From the NCBI GenBank assembly GCA_963678675.1, contig OY783192.1, positions 20,659,674 to 20,723,673 on the forward strand: a stretch of DNA of 64,000 nucleotides. Reading direction: 5' to 3'. The DNA comes from Xiphydria camelus (lineage: Eukaryota > Arthropoda > Insecta > Hymenoptera > Xiphydriidae). Under the pieces are notes generated by a model. That model had not been told where the DNA came from. It saw nothing but the letters and a program-made list of their open reading frames with translations, and searched no databases. Below, piece after piece: positions 63,089 through 64,000 of this stretch (the first letter of the stretch is position 1; every line of letters begins with the position of its first letter). Both the position numbers and the translations under genes were made by a program.

Positions 63089-63830
63089 GTCACGTCATGG
63101 ACAACTAGATTTACTACTAACTATCAATTCGGGGAAAACAATAGGGATCATCGATACACTCAGGACATTTTATATCGCAAAAGAATATTCTGTTCCTACT
63201 AACCTTTCTTTGTCCTTCGATCTCTCTCTCTCTCTTCCTCCTCCTGTCGGCCGTGGGATCCTTGCTCCGAGGGGTGGATCGAAAGGGGTGCGCTCTCTCC
63301 TTGATCACTCACTTTAGGTAGCACGACAGGGATAGAAATTGAGGTTTCCACAAATCACAGTCTCGGAACTTCTTTATTTAGTACAGAACACGCGTTACTC
63401 GAGGAAAAAGACAAAAGACCAAAAGCTAAAAGGCAAAAGGCAAAAGCTCTGCCGGTGTCAAGGATTCTCCTTATATATGCCGTTAGACTTCGTCCCGGGT
63501 GGGGATCCTTCCTGATGTTGAAAAGGGGAAGGAGAAGGAATGCGTTGAATCATGGAACTTCTTCCTGTCAGCGGCTCACCGATGATCTCTTGGCGTCTTG
63601 TTTTTCGCTGGTGCATTTCCTTTAATGCTACGCAGGTGGCACGTGTAGGTTTTCGCGCCTTCGCCTTGTGCGAGGGTTCGTGTTACTCGCGGTGCAGTTT
63701 TGGCTCGGTGCGGAGTCGGCATTCCGGTCTTCGTAGCGGGCTTGCTCGTCGCTATTTGATTCCTCTTATTCTATCGCTTTACTCGCCGCTGCGTTTTATT
63801 CCATGAAAACGGCTACGTTAGGACGTTACA
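63089..63830 (-). repeat. gypsy-1 5' LTR (right in window)
   Basis: 742 bp, nearly identical to 54,597-55,336. TATATAAGG lies at 63,470-63,478 and AATAAA at 63,373-63,378 on the minus strand. Confidence 0.93.
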
Positions 63831-63838
63831 GAATCCAT
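63831..63838 (-). pseudogene. Helentron Rep-Hel-EN start codon, cut off by gypsy-1
   Basis: On the minus strand ATG (63,838-63,836) is followed by bases that, without gypsy-1 and one GAAT copy, run directly in frame into the N-terminal fragment at 54,592 leftward. An in-frame TGA occurs nine codons upstream of the ATG, so this is the likely start. Confidence 0.8.
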
Positions 63839-64000
63839 AGCTACAAAATAAACGCACCTATCGTCCCATCAAATGATGCGCTACTGTACTAAGCAATTCG
63901 GTGCTAGGTACGATTTTCAACTCCTCCGCGAAATAATCGAACGTCTCGCCGCGACGCGTCGTCATGACAACGGACATCGTCGATGAACTTTCGATTCCTG
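63839..64000. other. Upstream region of the Helentron gene
   Basis: 162 bp with no recognised feature. It probably holds the 5' UTR or promoter of the Helentron gene or its 5' end, but the Helitron terminus is not visible. Confidence 0.4.

Larger units (their letters stand above)
54597..63830 (-). mobile_element. Ty3/gypsy LTR retrotransposon gypsy-1 (recent)
   Basis: LTRs of 740 and 742 bp (54,597-55,336 and 63,089-63,830) differ by one CT repeat unit and two substitutions that I can see. The target duplication is GAAT (54,593-54,596 and 63,831-63,834), with one base of ambiguity at the LTR end. On the minus strand the interior holds a leader with tRNA-like sequence, gag, pol (1,527 codons intact) and a third ORF, then a polypurine tract. 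It landed directly after the Helentron start codon. Confidence 0.95.
29938..63838 (-). mobile_element. Helentron (Helitron with endonuclease), split by three insertions
   Basis: Minus-strand fragments at 63,831-63,838, 54,596-52,747, 47,249-45,627 and 32,144-29,938 make up one protein order: N-terminal basic region, Helitron_like_N, HUH Rep, PIF1-like helicase, AP-endonuclease domain. The total coding length is about 5.7 kb, close to known Rep-Hel-EN proteins. The gaps are a gypsy element (TSD GAAT), a second gypsy element (TSD CGAT) and a Maverick (TSD GTCATC). Stops and frameshifts inside the fragments show it was decaying. The Helitron termini themselves were not located. Confidence 0.85.

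Overview
This window is a dense pile of transposable elements from an animal genome, almost certainly an arthropod and most likely an insect. The support is the mix: a Helentron-type Helitron, a Maverick/Polinton, two Ty3/gypsy LTR elements, Jockey-like and LOA/I-like LINEs, pogo, P-like (THAP) and piggyBac remnants, a HARBI1-like (DDE_4) transposase, and many long-armed inverted-repeat elements. A placement in Hymenoptera is only my impression. I see no convincing single-copy host gene, no rRNA gene, no functional tRNA gene and no CRISPR array.

Layout. 1-2,750 holds two long palindromic (foldback/MITE-like) elements. 3,433-4,985 (-) is a broken copy of an unrecognised gene, split by a P-like element with a THAP domain at 3,999-4,830. 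7,550-8,840 holds a Jockey-like LINE 3' end, a 200-bp tandem duplication and a set of repeated RNA-like hairpins. 8,985-10,095 is a dead DDE transposase. 10.1-15.2 kb holds minisatellites, MITEs and dispersed repeats. 15.36-17.4 kb is a decayed pogo-like transposase with an intron and a C-terminal zinc finger. 19.56-23.57 kb (-) is a LOA/I-type LINE whose RT core is deleted. 23.5-28.6 kb holds MITEs, a large palindrome, a piggyBac tail and a LINE ORF1-like remnant. 28.6-29.86 kb (-) is a better-preserved second copy of the unrecognised gene.

29.9-63.84 kb is one Helentron gene on the minus strand (Rep, PIF1-like helicase, AP-endonuclease domain), cut into four pieces by three later insertions. 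Each insertion can be placed by its target-site duplication. They are a 13.48-kb Maverick (32,145-45,626, TSD GTCATC), a 5.5-kb gypsy element (47,250-52,746, TSD CGAT) that itself carries a 425-bp MITE in its integrase (TSD TA), and a 9.2-kb, very recent gypsy element (54,597-63,830, TSD GAAT) that landed just after the Helentron start codon.

The Maverick keeps the usual Polinton set (protein-primed DNA polymerase B, chromodomain integrase, adenain-like protease, packaging ATPase, major and minor capsid proteins, a PLA2-domain protein and accessory genes). Most of its large genes carry frameshifts or stops, so it looks like a dead, virus-like integrated element. The most open question is the unrecognised gene family found twice, once directly downstream of the Helentron endonuclease domain.
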